From Thuidium tamariscinum (taxonomy: Eukaryota > Streptophyta > Bryopsida > Hypnales > Thuidiaceae): a stretch of 64,000 nt of DNA. Both the position numbers and the translations under genes were made by a program. Below, piece by piece: positions 22,967-35,259 of this stretch. The notes beneath the pieces are model-generated. The model was not told where the DNA came from. It searched no databases and worked only from the letters and a program-made list of their open reading frames with translations. The first letter of the stretch is position 1. Each line of letters opens with the position of its first letter. The stretch spans positions 7,360,501 through 7,424,500 of the forward strand of contig OX344750.2 of assembly GCA_947034885.2 (NCBI GenBank). The letters are read 5' to 3'.

Positions 22967-22976
22967 ATTAGGGTTT
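22967..22976 (-). promoter_or_regulatory. Telo-box-like element upstream of kinase
   Basis: AAACCCTAA on the minus strand lies about 430 bases upstream of the kinase start. It could serve this gene or the opposite-strand transcript that begins near the TATA box at 23039. Confidence 0.3.
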
Positions 22977-23038
22977 CAAGAAAACAAAGCGTGCCGATCG
23001 TTCTAGGAGTTCGCAAGATACGTTGCCCCAAGATCTAA

Positions 23039-23046
23039 GGTATATA
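23039..23046 (+). promoter_or_regulatory. TATA box before the 23.1-kb foldback
   Basis: GTATATAA is about 50 bases upstream of a 91-nt inverted repeat, at the spacing expected for a short Pol II primary transcript. Confidence 0.4.
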
Positions 23047-23094
23047 ATCCGATTCCCTATGAACGATAAACAATGGACTAGGTGACAGGGACCT

Positions 23095-23185
23095 CATATT
23101 GAATCCCCAGTGCGTGAATTGTTCACACAGGGGAGTGGGTCCATCTACCCTATGTGAACAATTTGCATACTGCGGATTCAACATG
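23095..23185 (+). ncRNA. Candidate MIRNA-type foldback
   Basis: Arm 23095-23136 pairs with 23144-23185. By hand about 36 of 41 positions pair (including G-U), with scattered single mismatches and no large bulge. The core AATTGTTCACA (23117-23127) faces TGTGAACAATT (23153-23163) perfectly. The loop is very short (around GGGTCCATCTACCC). A TATA box lies upstream. I do not recognise a known miRNA in either arm. It could also be a young inverted duplication or a simple palindrome. Confidence 0.45.
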
Positions 23186-23189
23186 AAGT

Positions 23190-25160
23190 CTCTGTGTTTC
23201 CACGATAACAATCCCGCGGAATTCAGCTACAAATGTTACTTTGAGGAGGAGATTTCTTACAAAATTGGTGACGGCCAGTCGCTTGTCAAAACGCGCTGTC
23301 CTCTGAACCCAGCAATCCACCGTCAAACATCGATGCACTGCAAGCACGCTTCCTGCTACGAAATTGAAGCTCGCACCTCTCAACGACCACAGAAAACCAC
23401 CAAGAAGCCCAGTGACGTCACAGGGGCGCCCATCTCCAACAAGTACACAGCTACTGCTAGGGTGATGCCTTTCGTCAATCGAGAACAGGCTCCCTCCGAC
23501 AGTGCAGAGTGCTGACAATTCTTGGGGTACTGTAGCTCTTTTATATTTTATTGTCAACAATGCAAACAGCTAGCGGGAATGAGGGTGCTCACCCTCATCA
23601 CCCAAGAATAATTACAATCATGGGAGTCAAATTTACATGCCAGTGAGGGAATGAGATCGTAGATGATCAGTAAGGAACCGACCATTCAAGGAGAATATTG
23701 TAATAGCAATTTCGTGTACGGATGCGGGATCTTGGTTTGCGATGCCATGCGGTGCTTTCTGCAGCTTCTTCATCACTGCAGGAAGATCCAGGGTCTCTGA
23801 TTCAAGCACAGGCAAAAAATGGCCATGGCAGTAACTGGCCGAATGGCGAGGCGCTGAGTCGCAGGAGCCGTATCCGTCGAGTGTGAGTATACCCATGGCC
23901 ATATTGCAACCCTGGCTGCTTGGTTTAAGCCTCAACCTAGAGCATGTTACGGGGAAACATTTAGTACAGCCGAGCAATCATCGTGGACTATCGACCGTTT
24001 TACTTTCAGGTATAGTATTTGCACAGTTCAATTGCATTGATTACAAACACCACACATACCACAAGCATTTCTTTTTTGCCAGTAATGCACTAAAAATGAG
24101 AACTTCAACATCTTGGCCCACATGCCAGACTGAACGACTCACGAGATTTGTTAATCCGGTTCAACAACGTACCATTTTCCGGTAAGAGAAAATTTAAAAC
24201 AGTTAGGAGCATAGTTACGAGAGCACAACTCACTCGTGTGATCATATATGTTTGTCCACATGGCTTCACACCACCAAGCTTCGTAGATTGCCCAGATAAA
24301 CAACCTGCACAGAAGCGACTGATCAGTGTTACAATACCCTCTCCAAAACAGCCAGCAAGAGCAAATTTCACCGAAAGGAATCATTGAAGTCAGGTGTCCA
24401 AGTTGCAGTACAAGATTGATGTCAAAATACGTGTTGTTCCAAACCGTAGTCTGATTCTAGATACAGTCAAACTCGTAGAGCATCTGCGTGAGACCAAACC
24501 CCTAAGATTCCTCTCGAAATCAGAGAGCCCTACAATATATATCTAAACAAATCAAGCTAAAATTATGCATCGTTTCCAATGATTCTCAACAGCCCAGAGA
24601 CGGGTCAGCTTCACTAGACGATTCCACAGTGCAGCTCCGATTAGACTACTCAGGAAAAAAAGTGCTACCCTAAGGACGTTACCACACTACACCAGAGGCA
24701 AGCAACACCACTTCCACTGGGCTCAGTTCCGCATATGGCATCAATAATAATAAAAATCTTTTCTTTACCCCATTTCATGGGCTTTCAACAGTATTTGGAA
24801 GAACACAAGCTTCTTCTTTGTCATGTCACCTTTTCTCAGGATGCCCACAGCATGCCCAAATAAATAACTAAAGGAACTCCTCAATCCTTTTACTTCTCTC
24901 TTCTAGTATGGTAGCCACTTGCTCAACGAGACCAATTACATGCTTCCACCTCATAGCCTGTCCTCTAGTATGGTAAGCCTCTCACTCTTTCTAGCTTCCA
25001 GATACACGATCTGCCGACAAGTAGCAGCATAGCCCGGATTGGTAACGACTGATTACTTGAAGCTGAAGGGGTGTACTCGAAGAAATGCGTTCGCTGATCC
25101 AAAATTCAAATTTTCTTGCATTTTGAGACAAAATTTCTGTGCTGCAAGACTAGAATGCAT
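23190..25160. other. Unassigned region, possible exons
   Basis: Moderate GC. A minus-strand frame at 23633-23977 and a short exon-like segment near 24230-24310 (minus, bounded by CAG and GTGAGT) are suggestive. I cannot connect them into a model or recognise a product. The open frames covering 23150-23560 on both strands overlap each other and at most one could be real. Confidence 0.3.
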
Positions 25161-25166
25161 GTGATC

Positions 25167-27457
25167 TTAAGAAGACGTTTCAGATAGCTCTTTGGCATGA
25201 GGCACCGTTGTCAACCACTCCAGTGCTAGAGGGTCGCCACCTTCAGCAGCCTTGCTAAAATAGAATTGTGCATCCTCACAAAGCTCAATTGGTTGCTCGG
25301 TACCATATTGTGCTAAACCTTCGCCAGTCTCCACTGACTTTTGACTAATCTCATCGTCTTCATCCTTTTCTTGCGTGGCTAGTCCTTCCCAATCTGCACC
25401 TGAAGGCATCATAAATAGTAAATACAGTCATAAGTATCCTCGCCATTCATCCAGACTCTTAACGCAGTTGCAATAGGGGAATACTGGAAACCATACACAT
25501 TGGCATAGATTGATAAGATACCTTTGCTAACAAGTGAGGCATACACCGTAGCTGCAGGTATGTACCCCTGCCAAAATGTACAAGAAAAGCATTCATTAAT
25601 TCCCCATTTCTTCAACCAGTTTGTAATTTAATATCAAAAAAGATCTCCAAGCTTCAGAAACTAAAACACCGCCAGATGTCAAAAACCCACCTGCTCTGCA
25701 GATTTGCGGAAGCACCACGCAGCTACTCGAAGATCTCGACGCGCATGCTTACCACTAAGATAGATCGACCCAACCAAAAAGAGGGCTTGAGCATGTTTCT
25801 GAATCACTCAATAGAAACATATAACAAGTCACGTTCTTCATCTTAAATGAATTCATGGTAAGAATAAATCAGGTGATGCATAGCCTGACTTTGTAATGAT
25901 AGAGATATGAGGCAACCTGGCAAGCTGCTGCTTCCAAATACTTATATACTCTGTCATCCATTGCATCCTCATCGCCCAATAGTGCAGCCTGAACATCAGA
26001 ACATGACCAAAAATCAAAGTAAAGTTAGTTTGGTGTCATTCCGCCCAAACTAGGAGGAGACAGAAAAAGCTCTGGACTAGACAGAGAATCGAGAATATTC
26101 GAAAGAATAAGCAGAGATCGAATGATGCGATGGAGCATTCAAAGCCAGAAAATGGGTGCACAGATACATTAAACCCCTAAGTGTCCAAATAGTTATAGGT
26201 GGTCAATTCCATATCCATAGGAGTCGAAATACTTCATTTAGGAAGCTCAAGGGAAATAAAATCGTACCAATAGAAAGAAGAAATCATACCCAAGAGTTTT
26301 GAAGTACAAAAAAAATGTTTTGAAAGTTGCTGTAATAATCTATTAAATTTCTAAGTCACTATGTGGAGAAGGGCACTTAGGGTATAAGATAAATAGACAC
26401 AAGAATCCGACTATATTCAGTAGCGTGTGGCACCTCTGAGCGGATGCGGCATGCGAGCTCGTATTGTGCCTCAGCAAGTCCAGCATCAGCAGCTGTGTCC
26501 AATAAGTTCGCCCCACTGCATGGCCAGATGATGATGAAAATGAAATCTGAGAAAGTAATGAGCATGTAGGAAAACGCGAAATGAAGAAGTACGACAGAAC
26601 TAACGGGAATCAGCTTTAGCCCTCAAATCATGAGATGTAAAGTCGATATCAAAAAGCAGCAAGATTACCTTCTTAAGCAAGCTCCTGGGATGTTGTAATA
26701 GAGGTGAAGGCGAGCCAGCCATAAAATGGCTGCCAAATTATCCTTATCAATCTCCAAAGCCAGCTCGAAACTCTCCTTAGCGGTCTGTACCAGAGCAGAC
26801 ACACGGACGACCTTCAAACATAAGTACTAACAGTTCACATTCAGCATAGAGGTTTGACATCCATATAAATTGCGAACCTGTTTACGAAGATCTCTACTGC
26901 CAGTTACAACTTACAACCAATACCGGCATCATTATTGGGAGTAATCCTCTATGGTCTGAAGCAGTTTTCAGTACGTTAAAAAGGATTGAAATAGACCTAA
27001 CGAAAATGAAAGCGTAATTTCGAGAATTACTCACATCTCCAGACATAAGTGCCTTAATTCTAAAGCAAGAAGACAAAATTCTAAACTCTTGACCTTGAGC
27101 AATGGCTTCAGGCGAATGTCATTAAAATCAGTATGCGCCGAGAGCCGGTCAATTTCACCAATTGCTGTCAATCCTTTCCCCATGAACTCTCGCACATCCG
27201 GTTTGCTGCTGCATTGCCGGCTCTGATTAGCAAGCGTACCACTAAGTATTAGCATGAGTAATATTTGCAAACTCAGCTCAAAACTTCCTCGACCATACAG
27301 ACCAGCACAGATACATAGGCACTAAATCATGTCACGGCAACGATCAACTCTTGCAAGTGCACCAAATTGAGAGAGCATGAAATTCGTAAAAACCTACCGA
27401 GGTGGTGAGGACAGGGACTAAATACTTCCGGAGTTGCACCAACCTCCGTCCCCACAT
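25167..27457 (-). CDS. SEL1-like repeat protein with mitochondrial-type N-terminus
   Basis: Eight exons join in frame to 281 residues: 27457-27398, 27222-27094, 26784-26669, 26515-26434, 25988-25917, 25798-25691, 25567-25522 and 25399-25167. The N-terminus [20 protein letters not shown] is basic and amphipathic with no acid, typical of a mitochondrial presequence. SEL1/TPR-like helical pairs follow: [64 protein letters not shown], ending with [18 protein letters not shown]. Such repeats are protein-protein scaffolds. The junction from exon 2 to exon 3 uses a GTCAAG donor and is the least certain; a small extra exon near 27025-27050 is possible. No specific partner can be inferred. Confidence 0.78.
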
Positions 27458-27459
27458 GG

Positions 27460-30400
27460 TTGTACAATAACCACTTTCGATATGTGAAAGTTAGAAGTCC
27501 ACAATCAATCACGTGCCTCAATTGCAGATTCATTCGCCTGACGAAACCCTAAGGGAAAAGTGCTGCTCAAGAGACACCACTCCTGAAATTTATATCCGTT
27601 GTGCATGCTCACCATTGAAGGATCTGCTGAGTAACACTGTATCAAAGCCTAGACTCTGCAATTGGATATGCACATCGATGATAAATTGTAGTCTCTCCGA
27701 TTTCGCCAGTCAGAAGAGATCCAGCAAAATTTTGACAAGCGAGAACAAGCAGCTGTCCATAAAACAAGGCAAATCTAACCCTAAATCTCGAAAATCTTAT
27801 CCTGCTGCGCGTGATCCCACGAGCACAACTCTGCGTACTCCACACATGAATTGCCTCCAGCGATGATTCAAACCTTCCAAGGAGAGGCGTAACTATCGAT
27901 AGCCAGTCACAATTGCTTCTTCTCAAATTTCCAGGAAAACTGAATTGCATAAAAACTTCCCAGACTACATTTTCATTTTCATTTTCACTAAACACAGAAG
28001 AACATGACATGAGCACAGAATCCGAGGCCAGGCAACGTAAATTCAGAGCAAATGCTTAAGTTAGCATCGGAATTTCAAACCCGATCAGCGAAACTCAAAT
28101 TTTGAAACCCTAATAGATATGCAGACCTCACCTTTCAGAGTATTCACTTGTCCCTCTCTAATTGCACACAATGACACAATGTGATTGCACATTCTCGTTA
28201 CCAGAAATGCATGTAAACTCTGGGAGCATTGCATGCCTCCCAGTTGGTTTTTTTCCGGCGATATGGCGCAAAATTGCACCAAATTTTTGGCAAGCCTATA
28301 GAAAATAAACAGTAAAATTTCGGATGAAATCACCAATAAACTTCAAAAAAAAAATTTAATAGATGAAATCACCAAATAATGAATGAAAAGAGAATGATAG
28401 ATATGTATTGTATCCTAATATGATATTTTCTATCCAATGTACGTATGAATGTTGAGATTTGGAGCTCCACAATAAAATGACATATCGCCACTGTGGCATT
28501 TCCTAAGAAATGAAAAAAAAAAACACTAAGCCTCCCTGCAAGAGTGAGGTAGGAGACCCATAATACTTTGTCCTAAATTATGTCCTAAAATGGGGTATCT
28601 TGAGGTTTTAATTTATAATCAGTGAATGATTATAAAATAAAATAAAAGCTAAATCACCAAAAGAATGAGTTATTGATGTTTAAAAGTCTGTGTGCTTCAA
28701 AGAGCCTAATTTGCACAAATATGAAGGACATATAATAATGCGGATTTTAAAATACTGTGTGGTAAAAACATGCCCACCTATCACAAATTTTCAGCCCTAA
28801 ATGAGTAATATAAGTGCACAGTTGTACTCAAAAACTTTTAACTTGAAAATGTGACAAATTAGCAATATTGACTTTCAAACAGAAAATGATTTTTACTTAA
28901 AATTTCTAAAATAAATAAGAAGGATGATTACAATCAAAATATCCTCAAACACAAAAAATTCAACTTCATTGGATTCATAATCCAAAAGTTATAGAAGAAG
29001 ACAAACCTAGTTTGGTAGTATAACCCCTAAGGCCCAAGGACATTTTTTTTGATAAAAATCACTCAAAACTGCTATTTTTCTACCTTCATCAAAGAGAACA
29101 AAAAATAAATAAATTTGGAATTTAACAATAGGATCTTATACTTATTTGTTTAAGATCATGTGGTAAAAATTTCATGAAATTTGACTGCATAGATTGGAAG
29201 ATATTTGTGTTCAAAGTTGGAAGAAAGAATTTTTTTGAACATTGTCTTACAATTTCAAATGATTTTGACTACCATCTGTTGAAAAATTTTGCACTATGGA
29301 CTTTGAATTCAAAAAATTTGTATTGAAGGATTGAATTGAAAGTCAAGGAATTTTTTTTAAATGCTTGATTTTCAATTTTTCTAAAATTATTAAGTATCTA
29401 GAAGAAGATCCGAGTAAAAAAAAGAAATCTAAATCATTAATAGCTCTAAGATGGAATCAAAACACAATAATTCCAATGATGACATTATTCCGACAAGAAA
29501 TTTTAACCGTATCAAGAATTTTTTTTTGAAAAATTATGAAAATTGCATTTAGAAATGAATTCTACAAGTTATTTTTTCAAAAAGATGTTCAAACTATTCG
29601 AAAAACAAGATTGTTCATACCTTTCACATAATCTTAATGGAATGAATCAAAGCTTTACATATAGACAAAAATATGTTCTAAAAGATTAAAAAATTCAATT
29701 TTTTTGTGAATTTATGTTTTTGCCTACTAAGTTGAAATATTGACTTTTTGTTGTATAACTTTTGCTCGTAGGCACTTATTAAAAAAAATTATATTTTCAC
29801 ATTGCTAATCAATTTTCCTAACTTATTAGAAAGTTTCGAAAATTTTCATTCAAAAATGAGGTCATCAAAACCTACCCAAACTCAAAATTGTCCCCCGAGA
29901 TGACAATGGGCTTTGAGGGGTTAAATTTAAAAAATGGACAATCTTTCTTGCAAAAAACCCTTAATGTTTGGTCTTTATACACTCTAAAGGCTTTGTCTTT
30001 CAAATATCCTATTCCCTTGCCTCAAATGATTATCTTTTATTTCAAAAATAGATGTCACAAAAAAGTGAACTAGTAATACAATCACAAAAAATGAAAAAAA
30101 AAATGAAAAAAAAAAGTTTTGAGAGTTTCAAGACCCTCTACTTCCATGGGGCTTCTCGATATTGAGAGGGATTCTGGAGGGTGATGGAGTTGCAAAAAAA
30201 AATGGAAAAATGGAAAAGGAATAGAAAAATGCAAAAGGAGTTGAAAAAAAAATGAAAAAAATTGAAATTTTTTCTTTTCAAAAATAGAATTTTGAAAGTC
30301 ACAAATTTCAAATCCTACAAGGGGTTTATTAGCTATAAAAATCCTAAATTTTTAAAGCACGATAATAGGTCCACATCCTAAAAATCACTAAAAACTTCAT

Positions 30401-31320
30401 CAAAAATTAGAGACTCACAAGCTCTCATGCTCACAAAATAGCACTCCCCACTATGAACACCATCTTGTAGGAGGTGCCTTCCTTGTCTTGAAGGCTAGAT
30501 TACTTAGCATTAAAAATGAAGTAAATATGTGATCTATCCCACATGTTAAATTTTTTTTCAATTTTCAAAAAATGACTATAAAGTAATATTTTGGATACCT
30601 TCAATCTGATGTGGCACATCAATTCTTGAAAAAAATATATTTTTCAATTTTTTAATTTTTTTCTATAAATGCACTACTACATGCAATCTCAAAGCCTTCT
30701 ACATGCTTGAAATTTTTTGTAATTTATTTTGTTGCTCATTCATCAAATTATGCTTTTCTACCACCATAACAATGATTGGTCTATATATGCACCAACACTA
30801 GTAGCAAATTCACCACTAGTAGGTGAATTACAACCTAAATATATAGTCTTAGTTTTCTCACTCTTCAAAGTGTGAACTCCAAGTCGGGCTCCAAGTATAC
30901 TATTGGCATATCTACATACCACTAAAAAGGTTGCAACAAAATTTATGGATCTATATTGATTTCTTTAGAATCTTAGAACTAGTAGTAAATTCTGGAAAAC
31001 TCCATTAGTTGACAATCATTTTGGAATGGAAGGAGTATTATTTAATAGGTAAGTTTAGTAGATTTAGTCTACTTAAAGAATTTTTTTTACTCCCATGCAC
31101 TTATCAAAATGAATATTATATTTCCTAAAAGATAATTTATTTTTCTACTTTCAAAAGAAATTTCAAAATATCATGTCCAAGATTGAAAATATGGAACCTA
31201 AGGTAGGACCACCTATAAGCAATCGGCACCCCATAACCAACTTGTGGATGTACATATTTCCAACTAAGGCCAGAATGGTTTTTTTTCTCCTTTTCAAAGT
31301 TGGGACAAAAATATAATTTA
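27460..31320. other. 5' flank then AT-rich spacer
   Basis: 27460-28340 is the upstream flank of the SEL1 gene, with no other supported gene. 28340-31320 is AT-rich. A purine-rich ATGAAAAA/ATGGAAAAA stretch lies at 30090-30270. Confidence 0.4.
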
Positions 31321-31325
31321 ATATA

Positions 31326-31403
31326 ATTTTAATATAATAAATTAAAAAACAAAAATACAAAAAACAAATCTTTCTTAAGGTATAGACTATTGTGCCATGT
31401 GCC
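31326..31403 (-). repeat. Left arm of a 2.9-kb inverted repeat
   Basis: Its reverse complement matches 34129-34206 along 78 bases with few differences, reading GGCACATGGCACAATAG at the outer end. Together the two arms enclose the broken repeat-protein paralogue. Confidence 0.75.
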
Positions 31404-32156
31404 ATAGTTCATGGCACATGTTCCAAAGTAGTGTGCAAAAATGTAGGAAAGAGTGAATAAAAAAATAGGTTTTTTGTGTGATTGGAATTAGAAGAGTCCA
31501 TAGATTGGCAATGGGTCCACTACACCTTTTACCTTTTAAAGTTCATAGTAATTTCAATTCATATGATAAAATTACCAAAGTTTTTGCAATCCCCATCATT
31601 TCTATCATTACACCTCTACAAATATTTGCTTTACCTTGCACTACACCAGATCATGTCTAGAATACCTTAAGTGATTGGTTATAGGTAGTTCTACCTTAGT
31701 ATATACTTGAACCTTCAAGTGCCCAGCAAGAGATTAGGGCTTAAAGTTTCTAAATACCACTACATGACTAAGTTGCCTTACAACTCAATTCCTAATGGTC
31801 CCTTTAAGATTGGAAGCATATACTCCATACAAAGTTATGATTTTATATTGAAATATTAATATAAATTTAGATTTATTTGTAAAATATAGTATGAAATTAC
31901 ACATAAATACAATAATATAGGCATTCCAGGTACAATAGTATCAAAGAAAACATATCATATAAAATGGTCACGTAGACCTTCAATTGTGTACTAATTAAAC
32001 AATTGTGAATTTGAGAATTGAATTCTCTTACAAGCAAAAGTGAAAAATTCTAAGAGATCCTTTTACAATATATTCTTCTTTCAAACAAACAAATCAAATT
32101 AACTTCATTGATGCTAAATTCTTGTTTGTGCATGAACAACTATGGATTTGCATTCA

Positions 32157-32585
32157 TTAACAATTTTGCCTAGGGAAGCAAGGACAATTTGAATCACTTG
32201 ATGGATCACAATCTTGAGTTGGGTGTAGAATTGGAAACGGAAATGAACAATCTTAATTACTTGATGGATCACAATTTGGAATTGAAAATGGATTAGGAAA
32301 TGGATGAAGAAATTTGCCATGTTTGTCAAAGTCAAGTGGGGGCGTGGCAACATCAAGTTGTGGTTTGGATGCATCCAAACTTGCTGGCACTATTGGTAAA
32401 GTTGCAATTGGAGTAGGAAATGGAAGTAAATGGTTTTCAAAAGGGCCATATTTTCTGGAGTGCAATGGAACCCAATCAACATTGCTTTGTAGTTTGCTAC
32501 TTTGTAATGCCATTGCTAGAGTGAATGGAAAAGAAATGTCCAATGCAAGGACCAAAACAATTTTGAGAAAGTTTTTAAATGCCAT
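32157..32585 (-). pseudogene. Paralogue of the secreted repeat protein with premature stop
   Basis: The frame starts MAFKNFLKIVLVLALD, nearly identical to the 7041 gene, and carries one HSRKYGPFE repeat unit instead of three, then LDASKPQLDVA. In the first PSSDSDC-type motif the second Ser codon is TAA (32253-32255), ending the product at 110 residues. Homology continues in the same frame past this stop (CDPSSDSNCPCFP) to TAA at 32157-32159. Either this is a pseudogene by one nonsense change or it makes a tail-less version. Signal peptide and repeat remain intact. Confidence 0.8.
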
Positions 32586-32799
32586 AGGAAATGCTTGTGA
32601 GGTTCTTGAAAGAAAAATACACCCATATCTATGAATACTACCTCTTTTGTCAATTGAAATGGACCCCTTCAATGTTCTTTTAGTGCAATATGATGGTGCA
32701 CAAATATAATATCCAATATTCAAATAAAAGACTATGATTGTAAATTGAACGTTGAGGTTTATAATTTTTGAATAGACAAACATTTGAAATGAATTAGCT

Positions 32800-34110
32800 A
32801 TTTATATTTAATTCCTATTTCAATTTTAGTTAAGTATTAAATAAGTTTTATTTTATTTTTGTTGGATATCTTTCTTAATTATATCAGAAAACTTTCTTTT
32901 TGCCAATTTTTGTTTTTCTAATTTGGTTGAAACTTGAAAGTTTGTTTGCTAAGATATCATAGTAAATGGATTTGCATTAATGGAAATGGTGACAAAGACT
33001 CTTTACATCATTAAGATATAAAACCTTTGACATATAGATTCCCAATTTCTTCTATCTATTGTTTTATATGCCACTATGGCTAGCTTTTAGTTTTGCAATT
33101 GTAATAAATAGGTTTGCTTATATATTTATATATTGAGAACAAGTTAGATTGCAATATGCATTTCATTAATTTTTATAAATTTCAAAATTCATGAAAAATT
33201 AGCAAAACATAGTGCAATCTTCATTGTTTCTATTTTGTGATTGGTGAAGATTCTTTCCCTATCACTCAATTGGATGTATGCTAAAACATTTAATATCATT
33301 GAAAATAGATCACATACTTCATTGAAAATTCCCTCATTTTGATGTTATTCACTTTTTTAAAGAAAAAGGTGTTTAATCTATGGATCAATCTTGTTAATAC
33401 AATGGATTTAGGCCAGCCATTTACCCTTGATGTGGATTTTAGCCATTAAAATGTTGTATTTGAATTCAAGTGTAAATAATGAAATGAAGCTTATCTAATG
33501 TAATTTTTGCTCCAATTGAAAATTTTGAAAAACTTATAAATTTCAATATTTTACAACAATATGAACTTTGGACCAATAACCATGGTTTTGTTGATTTTCT
33601 AATTTTCAAATGATACAATAACTTTTCTTTAAATTACAATGTTATATTCTATAATATACATCTACAATGAAAAAAATTCAGATTTTATGAGCATATTTTG
33701 TATTTAGTATGAATTTTCTTCTGATTTTTCTTAAGAAATAAAAAATAATTTCAAAATTTTCTTCAAAATTTTTGAAAATGCCATTATGACTTGTAGTAAA
33801 TATATAACTTCTTCTCTAAGACATAAATATGATTTTTTTTATTCATATCCAGTTGCAAAATGACAACAAACAGAGTGATGGACATCTACATCTTAATACA
33901 AGTTCTTTGTTTGCTTTGTTTTGTTTGTTACATTGAGATCTTATAGACTATCCACACCTTGGTCGCATTTTTAGTATTGATGGAAAGCCCTTGTCAAGGA
34001 GGGATGCATGGACATGGTTTAGTTGCATTTGGACTCACGGTGAGAAAGTTATCAAATTTTGAAGTTTTAATGGATAAAAAAATTAGAAAATTACTTTGAA
34101 TTTGAATTTG
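32800..34110. other. AT-rich interior of the inverted-repeat unit
   Basis: No gene or strong motif seen between the paralogue and the right arm. Confidence 0.4.
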
Positions 34111-34128
34111 AATGTGGCAATGGCACAT

Positions 34129-34206
34129 GGCACATGGCACAATAGTCTATACCTTAAAAAAGATTTGTTTTTTGTTTTTTTGTTTTTTAATTTATTATAT
34201 TAAAAT
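34129..34206 (+). repeat. Right arm of the 2.9-kb inverted repeat
   Basis: Partner of 31326-31403 in inverted orientation, equal in length (78 bases). The short frames over both arms are just translations of this repeat. Confidence 0.75.
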
Positions 34207-35049
34207 CTCCCAACCCCAGTTGTGTACTTGGTTCCATAAAAAAACTCTCAGCATGGAGGGGGGCACTGCTTTGTTTCATTTTGTTTTGACTTACAATGGA
34301 AAAGTTATTGAATTTCAAATCATCAATTAGAGGAAAATTTGGGTCTACAAATGCCTAACTCAAAATTGAATAATATTACAAAAGGTCTTCCAGAAATGAG
34401 AATTATAACATTGAGCATTAGGTAATGACATTGGATTTTTGAGGTATTGTTACCAACGCCCACTAGTAGGAGTTCATCATTGAAAAACAGTAAAGAACAA
34501 TGGCATCATTTGCATGTCCCTTGGGTTTTATAAAATAAGCATTTTGCCAACAGTTGTACCACTTGATGGGACTTCTCACATAACAACAACCATTCCAATA
34601 GCCGTAGTATACTATTCAATTGAGCATCTTTATTACTTGAAGCATTGAAGTATGAGTATGAACTTTACTTGTTAGTGATATGAACACACATCTGTTGCCA
34701 CACACACTAAACACAAGTGCATTGTTGCCAACTCAATTTGTACCATGAAACATTCCATTGGGCTACAACTTTAGTAGAAACATGTGACAACAACCCCTAG
34801 AATGAGTTTTCACCTTTTATTCTGACCAAACAATTAATTTCCAAGCCAAAAGTACCAAACAAGTTGAAACCCCAATTCTCTTCTAATGTTTTGAACAGTT
34901 GAAAAATGTAGAAAATTACTTGAAGTTTTGTTTTTGTTGTAGCAACAATATAGGATACATCAAGGTAAGAGGCTTGAATTCCGACACGGCATTAAAAGCA
35001 CACAAGACTTAGAGGTATATTTTGCTTTCTTCAATGTACCAAATTTGCA

Positions 35050-35250
35050 CATTTCAGGAGGTGGTCGCTTTTGATGACCACAAATAAACACTTTTTTTCA
35101 ACTTCAGAAATTTATAACTAATTTTGCAAATCTCCAAAAAATATGAAACAACTACGGTTAGATGCCTATTCCCCTTGTTTTTCAAGATGTTTCACCTCCC
35201 CCAAATTCCGTTCCAGCCCTGAGATGGTTGGTTTATGGACCTCCTACCTT
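35050..35250. mobile_element. Diverged relative of the family 2 MITE
   Basis: CCAAAAAATATGAAAC, GGTTAGATGC and GGTTTATGGACCTCCT match the right part of 11008-11334. The 5' end (AGGAGGTGG at 35056) may be a degraded terminal repeat. Confidence 0.5.
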
Positions 35251-35259
35251 GGAGTGGAG

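Noticed and set aside
23099..23560. Two overlapping frames of about 137 residues on opposite strands
   Set aside because: Neither resembles a known protein; the plus frame lacks an ATG at its start and begins inside the foldback.
31163..34330. Two similar short frames beginning MAHGTIVYTL on opposite strands
   Set aside because: They are translations of the two inverted-repeat arms, not proteins.
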